DNA from: Hyphomicrobiales bacterium
GTDB taxonomy: Bacteria; Pseudomonadota; Alphaproteobacteria; Rhizobiales; Rhizobiaceae
Assembly (NCBI GenBank): GCA_900472485.1
Contig: UCII01000005.1
Span: forward strand, 186,001 to 250,000
Direction of reading: 5' to 3'
DNA length: 64,000 nucleotides
Below are positions 57,027 through 64,000 of the stretch, in pieces (within the stretch, counting starts at the first letter, position 1; each line of letters begins with the position of its first letter). The position numbers were made by a program, and so were the translations under genes. The notes beneath the pieces are model-generated. The model did not search any database. It was not told where the DNA came from and was given only the letters and a program-made list of their open reading frames with translations.

Positions 57027-57267
57027 CTTCCCCATGCAATCTCCAGAATGAAAATTCGCTGCACTCCTCAGTTTTGCGGAGAGAGATGCACGCGGATCAT
57101 CAACCGCGATATATCCAAAAAACGGCATGATGTAATCCATTACCAACGTGTAGTGCGGCGCGATGCGGCCCCCTACCTTCATGGTCGGACCGTATCCCAG
57201 CTGAAGTGAGCGGTCTCATTTGAAGGTGCCGCAGCTCTTCGGCTGTGGAATTGAATTGGAGACTACC

Positions 57268-58221
57268 ATGACACTACATGACAAACCGTTGATCGCGATT
57301 GCCGGTGCGACGAGCAAGCAAGGACGAAGCGTGGCGACGACGCTGCTTCAAAGTCAACGCTTCCGCGTCCGTGCGCTTACTCGGAGCAAGGATTCGCCCG
57401 CAGCTCGTGCGCTGCAGGCGCTAGGGGCAGAAATCGTAGCGGTGCCGCTCGAACTCGGCCGGACGAAGGAGCTTGTGGGTGCTTTCAAAGGTGCCTCTGG
57501 CGCCTTCCTGATGACGCCTCCCATCGCGCCGCCCGACATGAGCGAGGCGCCGCTCGGCCGACAATTGGCCGATGCCGCCGTGGAGGCCGGGGTCGGCCAT
57601 GTGGTCTTCAGCACGCTGGAGAATGTCGAGAAGATCACCGGCGGAACGAAGTATGCGCCACATTTCACCGACAAGGCGAAGGCTGCCGACTATATCCGCG
57701 GACTCCCTGTCTCGCACTCCTTCGTCATGCTCGCGTTCTTCTATACCAACCTGCTCGAATATTATGTTCCTCGGTATGATGGCGACACGCTCCTGCTGCC
57801 GATCTATCTTCCGGAAGACTTTGCCGCGCCTTTCGTCGATCCGTTAACAGCGACCGGTCCCGTCGTCCTGGAGATATTCTCCCACCCTGAACGCTACAAC
57901 GGAAAGACGCTTCCGATCGTTGGCGATGTCATTTCACCGCGTGAAATGGTCGATACCTTCCGGCGCGTAACGGGTCTGAAAGCCGAATATCGGAACGCCT
58001 TTTCCAGGGATGGCCTCCTGCGGTATTTTCCGGAATTCGCCGCCAACGAGCTGCTCGTCCGCGAGACTTTAGGGATGGTCGAATATGCCGTCGAATATGG
58101 CTATTTCAGTGGAGAACATGATCTCGGCTGGAGTCGCCGCTTAGATCCAGAGACGTTGAACTGGGAACAATTTTTGCGAACCACAGGCTGGCGCGGTGAA
58201 AAGCGAGCGTTCGGACTTTGA
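57268..58221 (+). CDS. NmrA-family NAD(P)-binding protein
   Basis: 317 residues from the ATG at 57268 (TTGGAGAC upstream). Atypical short-chain dehydrogenase fold: IAIAGATSKQGRSVATTLL is the NAD(P)-binding GxTxxxG/S variant, and the catalytic Tyr-x-x-x-Lys is absent. Members act as redox sensors (NmrA, HSCARG) or quinone oxidoreductases (QorB-like). It lies in the accessory islet between holB and metG, convergent with a LysR-type gene. Confidence 0.85.
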   Translation: MTLHDKPLIAIAGATSKQGRSVATTLLQSQRFRVRALTRSKDSPAARALQALGAEIVAVPLELGRTKELVGAFKGASGAFLMTPPIAPPDMSEAPLGRQLADAAVEAGVGHVVFSTLENVEKITGGTKYAPHFTDKAKAADYIRGLPVSHSFVMLAFFYTNLLEYYVPRYDGDTLLLPIYLPEDFAAPFVDPLTATGPVVLEIFSHPERYNGKTLPIVGDVISPREMVDTFRRVTGLKAEYRNAFSRDGLLRYFPEFAANELLVRETLGMVEYAVEYGYFSGEHDLGWSRRLDPETLNWEQFLRTTGWRGEKRAFGL

Positions 58222-58238
58222 GGCCGATTGCTTGTCTC

Positions 58239-59159
58239 TCAGTTCACAGCGATGCCCGGCAGCTTCTTTAACTCGGTGACGAGAAAATCGACCAGTAGCC
58301 GTACGCGAGCGACGCCTGCTCGTTCGGGAACGACGAGCAGGCTGACGGGAACCATCTCAAGGTCGTACTCGTCAAACAGGATTTCGAGCGTACCGGCATC
58401 GAGCAGATCCTGAACCAGCCAGAGGTGAGCGGGACCGATGCCGCGGCCGGCCGCCAGAGCAGCTCGAGCAGCGAGGCCGTGATCGACCCGCAGCATTCCG
58501 CTCACCGGAACCATCAGACGCATCCCATCCGGAGCAAACAGAATAAGCTGATCGCTTCCGGCAATGTTGGACATTACCACGCTATCGTGCTGCGCGAGGT
58601 CGGCGGGACGTGTGGGCCGCCCTTTGCGGCGAAAATAATCGGGCGACCCCACGAGCCTTCGATGGCTTTTTCCGATGGAAACGAGCTTCATGGCGTCATC
58701 GGCGATCGGCCCTAGCCGCAAAGCGATATCAATCCCCTCCCGAGCAAGATCGATGCGCTCATCCGTAAGATTAAGATCTATCCTGATCTCCGGATATCGG
58801 TCTTGAAAATCGAAAATCATCCGCGTGACGTGCATGACGCCGAGAGCGGCAGTGCAGGACAGGCGAACGGCACCTGCCGGCGACCGCCGCGCATTTCTTG
58901 CTTCTTCGGTAGCCTGCTCGACAAGCCGCAGAATCTGCAGGCAGTTTGCATAGTAGCGGCTCCCTTCCTCGGTGAGCGTGACGCGGCGTGTGGTCCTTCC
59001 GAGAAGAGGGACACCGACGGCCTCCTCCAACTCATTGATATGGCGGGTTACAGTCGATTGACCAAGGCCGAGCTCCCGCGCAGCAGCCGAGAAACTACCA
59101 CGTTCTACAACCCGGACGAACGTCCGCATCCGATCCAGGGAAAGGCCTTGATCATCCAT
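58239..59159 (-). CDS. LysR-family transcriptional regulator
   Basis: 306 residues. N-terminal HTH: MRTFVRVVERGSFSAAARELGLGQSTVTRHINELEEAVG. The effector domain (about 92-300) is of the CrgA/DmlR-like group (GAVRLSCTAALGVMHV). It ends 17 bases from the convergent NmrA-like gene and lies downstream of the TauE/SafE gene on the same strand, so a target is not fixed by arrangement. LysR factors of this group often regulate nearby reductases (inference). Confidence 0.92.
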   Translation of the reverse strand: MDDQGLSLDRMRTFVRVVERGSFSAAARELGLGQSTVTRHINELEEAVGVPLLGRTTRRVTLTEEGSRYYANCLQILRLVEQATEEARNARRSPAGAVRLSCTAALGVMHVTRMIFDFQDRYPEIRIDLNLTDERIDLAREGIDIALRLGPIADDAMKLVSIGKSHRRLVGSPDYFRRKGRPTRPADLAQHDSVVMSNIAGSDQLILFAPDGMRLMVPVSGMLRVDHGLAARAALAAGRGIGPAHLWLVQDLLDAGTLEILFDEYDLEMVPVSLLVVPERAGVARVRLLVDFLVTELKKLPGIAVN

Positions 59160-59282
59160 TTTTCGGCGAAATCAGGTTCATTACCTCTTATAAGCTGATC
59201 AATCGCCTTTGGCTACGGCAACCCTTCCAAGGCGGCTGCAGGATCGTACCGGCTGTCAATTCGGCATTATGTTCAGGGCGAC

Positions 59283-60089
59283 CTAGGGTAAGATGAGCTT
59301 CCAGGCAACGATCGCGAGCGTCACGGCAAGAATAATGCGCACGGACCGCTCATGCAGGCGAGGCGCGAGCAGGCTGCCCGCGACGATACCCGGAATTGAT
59401 CCCACCAGCAAGGCGAAGAGCATCGTCCAGTTGATCTCGCCGATAAACCAGTAGCCCATGCCGCCGATCAGGGTCAGCGGCACGGCATGGACGATATCGG
59501 AACCGACAATTTCGCGGACATCCGTCTGCGGATAAAGCACCAGCAGGACGGTGACACCGAGCGCGCCCGCGCCGACGGATGTCATCGTCACGAGAATGCC
59601 GAGCATAAGGCCGAGGATGACTGTCAACAGAGCAATGTTGCGCGGCGATATCGTGCCGCGTTCGCCGCGCCATTTGCGGATGGCCTCGAGAATCTGGCCT
59701 CGGAAAATCAGCATCAATGCCGTCAAAAGTAAAAGACAGCCCAATGACAGGGTGATGGCATGGGCAACGGCGGGGCTCTCGCGATTGACGCCGGCCATGA
59801 TCCAGAGCATGGCGAGTGCCGCCGGAACGCTGCCGGAAGCGAGAAGACTGACAACCCTCCAATTGATCCGTCCGTGCATGCCGTGCACGGCCGTTCCAGC
59901 CGTCTTGGTGATTGCGGCATAGAGCAGATCCGTGCCAACGGCCGTTGCCGGATGGACGCCGAAGAGAAGCACGAGCAGGGGGGTCATCAGCGAACCGCCG
60001 CCGACCCCCGTAATGCCCACAAGCATGCCGACGAAAAAGCCGGAAAAGGAATAAAGCGGCTGAAAGGAATTGATCAAACTCAAATTCAC
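59283..60089 (-). CDS. TauE/SafE-family (TSUP) membrane transporter
   Basis: 268 residues with about eight hydrophobic helices in two repeats. The N-terminal FFVGMLVGITGVGGGSLMTPLLVLLFGVHPATAVGTDLLYAAITKTAG and the repeat MTSVGAGALGVTVLL are the TSUP signature. Exports or imports sulfoacetate, sulfite or similar organosulfur anions; substrate unknown. It belongs to the accessory islet between holB and metG. Confidence 0.92.
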   Translation of the reverse strand: MNLSLINSFQPLYSFSGFFVGMLVGITGVGGGSLMTPLLVLLFGVHPATAVGTDLLYAAITKTAGTAVHGMHGRINWRVVSLLASGSVPAALAMLWIMAGVNRESPAVAHAITLSLGCLLLLTALMLIFRGQILEAIRKWRGERGTISPRNIALLTVILGLMLGILVTMTSVGAGALGVTVLLVLYPQTDVREIVGSDIVHAVPLTLIGGMGYWFIGEINWTMLFALLVGSIPGIVAGSLLAPRLHERSVRIILAVTLAIVAWKLILP

Positions 60090-60333
60090 GGCCTCTTGAA
60101 GCCGTTAGGTAGGCCAATACATAAAAAGATGAAATTCACGGCCACGTCTGTCCTGCGTTCCACTCTTCAGAAGTGGGTAAAGGCGAGGCGGAGTCGAGTC
60201 AAGCAAAGCGCCATCCTGAAGTTCCGAATGCTGCGCGCGCGAAACTTGATGTTTCGCTCATGGCAAACATGCGCTAAAGCGAGCGGAGCAAGAATAACAG
60301 CGACGTAACAGTAAAAGCGGGCCACTGCCTCAC

Positions 60334-61887
60334 ATGACCGAAAAAACTCCGTTCTACATCACCACCGCGATCGCCTATCCCAACGGCAAGCCGCATATCG
60401 GCCATGCCTATGAGCTGATCGCCACCGATGCGATGGCGCGTTATCAGCGCCTCGATGGCCGCGATGTCTTCTTTCTGACGGGTACGGACGAGCATGGCCA
60501 GAAGATGCAGCAGACGGCGCGAGCCGAAGGCATGGAACCGCAACAGCTCGCCAATCGCAATTCCGACGAATTCCAGGCGATGGGCAAGCTGCTGAATGCG
60601 TCGAATGACGATTTCATCCGCACGACGCAGCCGCGCCACCACGAGACCTCCCAGAACATCTGGAACCTGATGGCCGATGCCGGCGACATCTACAAGGATT
60701 CCTATGCCGGCTGGTATTCGGTGCGTGATGAAGCCTATTACCAGGAAAACGAAACGGAGCTGCGCGCCGACGGCGTGCGCTACGGGCCGCAAGGCACGCC
60801 GGTCGAATGGGTGGAGGAGGCAAGCTACTTCTTCAAGCTCTCCGAATACCAGGACCGACTGCTGAAGCATTACGAGGAAAATCCCGATTTCATCGGTCCG
60901 GCCGAGCGCCGCAACGAGGTCATTTCCTTCGTCAAATCCGGCCTGAAGGATCTGTCGATTTCGCGTACGACCTTCGACTGGGGCATCAAGGTACCGAACG
61001 ACCCGTCGCACGTCATGTATGTATGGGTCGACGCTCTGACCAACTACATTACGGCGACCGGCTACATCGAGGATCGAAACAATCCGCGGGCGAAATACTG
61101 GCCTGCCGACCTGCATGTCATCGGCAAGGACATCATCCGTTTCCACGCCGTCTATTGGCCGGCTTTCCTGATGTCGGCGAAGCTGCCACTGCCGAAGCGC
61201 GTCTATGCCCACGGCTTCCTGCTCAACAAGGGCGAGAAGATGTCGAAGTCGCTCGGCAACGTCGTCGATCCGGTCAATCTCGTGAACCATTTCGGCCTCG
61301 ACCAGGTGCGCTACTTCTTCCTGCGCGAAGTTTCCTTCGGCCAGGACGGCAGCTATAGCGAAGAGGCGATCGGCACGCGCATCAATTCCGATCTCGCCAA
61401 CGGCATCGGCAATCTTGCCAGCCGTTCTCTGTCGATGATCGTCAAGAACTGTGACGGCAAGATCCCGGAATGCGGCCCATTGACGGATGAAGACAAGGCA
61501 CTCCTCGCGCAGGCCGACGCCTTGCACGCTTCGACGCGCGAAGACATGGGCAAGCAGCTCATTCATCGTGCCCTTGCTTCCATCATCGCGGTAGTTTCCG
61601 AAACCGACCGTTATTTCGCGAGCCAGGAGCCCTGGGCGCTGAAGAAGACCGACCCGGCCCGCATGGCAACCGTGCTCTACGTCACGGCCGATGTTGTGCG
61701 CCAGATCAGCATTCTGCTGCAGCCGTTCATGCCGGAATCTTCGGGCAAGCTCTTGGATCTCATCGCCATCCCAGCCGACAAGCGCGATTTCGCGGCGCTC
61801 GGCGAGGCTGGCCGCCTCGTTGCAGGAACGCCGCTGGAAGCCCCGAAGCCGGTCTTCCCGCGCTATGTCGCGCCGACCGTCGAATAA
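60334..61887 (+). CDS. metG: Methionyl-tRNA synthetase
   Basis: 517 residues. Class I synthetase with HIGH (H21-H24 in PHIGHAYE) and KMSKS (K302-S306). It lacks the two C-terminal zinc knuckles and the dimerisation domain of the E. coli enzyme, as is usual in Alphaproteobacteria. It begins a rightward operon metG-tatD-MBL-ybaK with short gaps or overlaps. Confidence 0.97.
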   Translation: MTEKTPFYITTAIAYPNGKPHIGHAYELIATDAMARYQRLDGRDVFFLTGTDEHGQKMQQTARAEGMEPQQLANRNSDEFQAMGKLLNASNDDFIRTTQPRHHETSQNIWNLMADAGDIYKDSYAGWYSVRDEAYYQENETELRADGVRYGPQGTPVEWVEEASYFFKLSEYQDRLLKHYEENPDFIGPAERRNEVISFVKSGLKDLSISRTTFDWGIKVPNDPSHVMYVWVDALTNYITATGYIEDRNNPRAKYWPADLHVIGKDIIRFHAVYWPAFLMSAKLPLPKRVYAHGFLLNKGEKMSKSLGNVVDPVNLVNHFGLDQVRYFFLREVSFGQDGSYSEEAIGTRINSDLANGIGNLASRSLSMIVKNCDGKIPECGPLTDEDKALLAQADALHASTREDMGKQLIHRALASIIAVVSETDRYFASQEPWALKKTDPARMATVLYVTADVVRQISILLQPFMPESSGKLLDLIAIPADKRDFAALGEAGRLVAGTPLEAPKPVFPRYVAPTVE

Positions 61888-61895
61888 GGTTTTCC

Positions 61896-62678
61896 ATGCT
61901 GATCGATACGCATTGCCATCTGGATTTTGCCGACTTCGAAGAGGAGCGCGACGCGATCGTCGCCCGCGCTCACGAAATGGGCGTCAAGCAGATGGTCACC
62001 ATTTCGACAAAGGTCAGGAAGCTCGACGGACTGCTTGCGCTCACCGAGCGTTATCCATCGATTTTCTGTTCCGTCGGCACCCATCCGAACAGCGCCGACC
62101 AGGAGCTGGACATCCAGACCGAAGATCTCGTGCGGCTGGCAAACCAGCATGAGAAGATCGTCGCGATCGGCGAGGCGGGTCTCGATTACTTCTACGACAC
62201 CGTCAAACCGGAAGACCAGAAGACCGGTTTCCTCCGCCACATCGCTGCCGCGCGCGAAACGCAGCTGCCGCTCGTCATTCACAGCCGCAGCGCCGATGAG
62301 GACATGGCCGCGATCCTGACGGAGGAAACAGGGAAGGGGGCTTTCCCCTTTATCCTCCACTGCTTCTCCGCCGGCCCTGCCCTTGCCCAGACCGGCGTCG
62401 AGCTTGGCGGCTATATTTCCTTTTCCGGCATCCTGACCTTCCCGAAATCGGAGGAGCTGCGCGAGATCGCCAAGACGATCCCACACGATCGTCTGCTGGT
62501 CGAGACCGATGCGCCTTATCTCGCGCCGAAGCGTTGGCGGGGAAAACGCAACGAGCCGTCCTATGTCGTCAACACGGCCGAGGTGCTGGCCGATACGATC
62601 GGCGTCAGCAGGGACGAAATCGCCGAAATTACCACAGCGAACGCCTTCCGCTGCTTCTCAAAAATGACGAGGGTCTGA
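61896..62678 (+). CDS. tatD: TatD-family DNase/hydrolase
   Basis: 260 residues. Metal-dependent hydrolase with the N-terminal metal-binding THCHLDF (H6, H8), the catalytic glutamate in VAIGEAGLDYF, and LPLVIHSRSADED, LHCFSAGPALA and LVETDAPYLAPKRWRGKRNEP. TatD enzymes act as 3'-5' DNA exonucleases or tRNA-related hydrolases. It lies 8 bases after metG, a conserved neighbour. Confidence 0.95.
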   Translation: MLIDTHCHLDFADFEEERDAIVARAHEMGVKQMVTISTKVRKLDGLLALTERYPSIFCSVGTHPNSADQELDIQTEDLVRLANQHEKIVAIGEAGLDYFYDTVKPEDQKTGFLRHIAAARETQLPLVIHSRSADEDMAAILTEETGKGAFPFILHCFSAGPALAQTGVELGGYISFSGILTFPKSEELREIAKTIPHDRLLVETDAPYLAPKRWRGKRNEPSYVVNTAEVLADTIGVSRDEIAEITTANAFRCFSKMTRV

Positions 62679-62682
62679 CGTC

Positions 62683-63510
62683 GTGACATACCGGCGGCGC
62701 TTCACCATTTTGGGCTGTTCATCGTCGCCGGGCGTTCCCCGCATCACCGGCGACTGGGGCGCCTGCGATCCGAAAAACGCAAAAAATCGACGGACGCGTG
62801 CGGCCTTCCTGATAGAGCAGATCGCGCCGGACGGTGGCATTACCACCGTCGTCATCGATACGGGTCCGGATTTCCGCGAACAGATGATCCATGCCGACGT
62901 CAGCTTTATCGACGCCGTTCTCTATACCCACGCCCATGCCGACCATATTCACGGCATCGATGATCTGCGCGGCTATTTCCATGTTTCAAACGAGCGTATC
63001 CCGATCTATGCTGATCCGCCGACGATGGATCGCATTCGCGAAGGCTTTCGCTACTGCCTGGAAACGCCTGTCGGCAGCAGCTATCCGCCGATCGTGCGGC
63101 CGGTATTGATCGAAAATCTCGAGAAAAGTTTCGTGATAGACGGGGCAGGCGGTCCGATCCGCTTCTGGCCGCACAAGCAGGTACACGGCGATATCCATTC
63201 GCTGGGTTTCCGTATCGGCAAACTCGCTTATTGCAGCGATATCAGTGACTTCCCACCGGAATCGATAGAAAAGGTTCAAAACCTCGACATTCTGATCATC
63301 GACGCTCTGCAGTATCGGCCGCATCCAAGCCATCTGTCGTTGGAGCAGTCGCTCGAGTGGATCGAACGCCTGGCGCCGAAACATGCCATCTTGACCCACA
63401 TGCATACGCCGCTCGATTATGAAACCGTACGGGCTGAAACGCCCGATCATGTCGAGCCGGCCTATGATCAGATGCAGATCGAACTCGACGTGGAGGACGA
63501 CGATCTATGA
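62683..63510 (+). CDS. MBL-fold metallohydrolase (PhnP-like)
   Basis: 275 residues starting from GTG at 62683, 4 bases after tatD. Beta-lactamase-fold hydrolase with the metal-binding HxHxDH (H83, H85, D87, H88 in THAHADHIHG), KQVHGDIHSLGF and CSDISDF. It resembles PhnP cyclic phosphodiesterases, but it is tied by position to tatD and metG and not to phosphonate genes, so the substrate is open. The stop overlaps the next start. Confidence 0.9.
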   Translation: MTYRRRFTILGCSSSPGVPRITGDWGACDPKNAKNRRTRAAFLIEQIAPDGGITTVVIDTGPDFREQMIHADVSFIDAVLYTHAHADHIHGIDDLRGYFHVSNERIPIYADPPTMDRIREGFRYCLETPVGSSYPPIVRPVLIENLEKSFVIDGAGGPIRFWPHKQVHGDIHSLGFRIGKLAYCSDISDFPPESIEKVQNLDILIIDALQYRPHPSHLSLEQSLEWIERLAPKHAILTHMHTPLDYETVRAETPDHVEPAYDQMQIELDVEDDDL

Positions 63511-64000
63511 GCGAAGATATCAAGAAGCTTTCCAGCCTGGAGCGCGTCGAACTTGCGGCGCGTACGCTGGGGCTCGACATCTCGATCAAGCGCATGGAGC
63601 AATCGACGCGGACGGCAGAAGAGGCTGCCAAGGCCGTAGGATGCGCCGTCGGCCAGATCGTGAAATCTCTGGTCTTCGTCAATGCCGATGCGCAGGCGCT
63701 GACGCTGCTTCTGGTTTCGGGCGCCCATAATGCCGATACGGCTTATATTGCCACAACTTATGGCGTTCGGCTGAAGCGGGCCGATATCGATCGCGTGCGC
63801 GACGAGACCGGTTTCGCCATCGGCGGCGTCGCGCCCATCGGCCATCTGGTCGATCTGCCTGTTTTCATCGACGAAAGCCTTTTGGCTTACGATCAGGTCT
63901 GGTGTGCGGCCGGGCGGCCCGACAGCATTTTCTCCTGCAATCCAACGACACTGGCCGAGAAGATTACGGCCAAGGTGATCCGCATCAAGACGAGCAAAGA
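63507..64000 (+). CDS. YbaK/EbsC-type aminoacyl-tRNA editing domain protein (truncated by window end)
   Basis: Starts at ATG 63507, overlapping the MBL stop (ATGA), and runs off the window after 164 codons. The YbaK core is visible: TAEEAAKAVGCAVGQIVKSLVFVN, with catalytic Lys, GVRLKRADIDRVRDETGFAIGGVAPIGH, and PVFIDESLLAYDQVWCAAGRPDSIFSCNPTTL. Such proteins deacylate mischarged tRNAs (Cys-tRNA-Pro type) or act as free editing factors. Fits a translation-related operon with metG. Confidence 0.88.
   Translation, partial: MSEDIKKLSSLERVELAARTLGLDISIKRMEQSTRTAEEAAKAVGCAVGQIVKSLVFVNADAQALTLLLVSGAHNADTAYIATTYGVRLKRADIDRVRDETGFAIGGVAPIGHLVDLPVFIDESLLAYDQVWCAAGRPDSIFSCNPTTLAEKITAKVIRIKTSK

Noticed and set aside
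60274-61566. A 430-residue open frame opposite metG
   Set aside because: metG carries HIGH and KMSKS in the right places; the antisense frame is a shadow.

Overview
This window is a contiguous piece of chromosome from an alphaproteobacterium of the order Hyphomicrobiales, most likely family Rhizobiaceae (Rhizobium or a close relative). The evidence is the protein family content, the GC-rich codon use, tight head-to-tail operons with ATGA overlaps, and dispersed RIME-type intergenic repeats with the typical rhizobial cores. There is no phage, transposase, plasmid replication gene, rRNA or CRISPR array. About 62 protein genes, one tRNA (Ser-UGA), several terminators and some candidate regulatory RNAs are listed. 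Functions are assigned from protein motifs; no database search was possible.

Layout. 1-6.8 kb: end of a DUF1489 gene, a SPOR-domain D,D-carboxypeptidase, a periplasmic transglutaminase-like protease, a frameshifted proline iminopeptidase, a tandem PilZ protein and a PAS protein. 6.9-18.3 kb: a terminator-ended RNA candidate, rhomboid protease, CBS protein, the leftward folE-hisI-patatin cluster with an unusually structured folE leader, then rightward Fe-S scaffold, yidD, DUF1697, thrS and an acyltransferase, a secreted hypothetical protein, and a nitroreductase/flavin reductase pair. 18.4-28 kb: DUF2336, GNAT, AI-2E transporter, parE, a secreted hydrolase, and tpiA-secG-pyrG.

28-41 kb is the most accessory part: a GlxA-type regulator facing a rhodanese, a Ni/Co permease, a FecR protein next to a CHASE2 adenylate cyclase, a LysE/LysR divergent pair, and a divergent pair of citrate-synthase-like genes. 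One of that pair carries an N-terminal DNA-binding domain, and three small palindromes lie in the shared promoter region. A VOC protein, a TehA-like channel and gnd follow. 40-45.6 kb: the leftward ppiD-trpD-trpC-moaC-moeA operon (protein folding, tryptophan and molybdopterin). 46.3-49.6 kb: marR-emrA-emrB drug efflux operon.

49.6-64 kb: 3-methyladenine glycosylase, a candidate small RNA with its own promoter and terminator, tRNA-Ser, a flavodoxin/ECF41 sigma pair bounded by a short direct repeat, rlpA, dac, tmk and holB. A 3.3 kb islet (NmrA-like, LysR, TauE/SafE) follows, and then metG, tatD, an MBL-fold hydrolase and a YbaK-type protein cut by the window end. The tmk-holB and metG-tatD-MBL-ybaK runs look like parts of one ancestral housekeeping cluster.

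The points most worth a second look are the folE leader structure, the promoter-to-terminator RNA at about 50.35 kb, the palindromes beside the HTH-citrate synthase gene, the ECF41 promoter and repeat, the pip frameshift, and the carboxypeptidase lacking its KTG motif.
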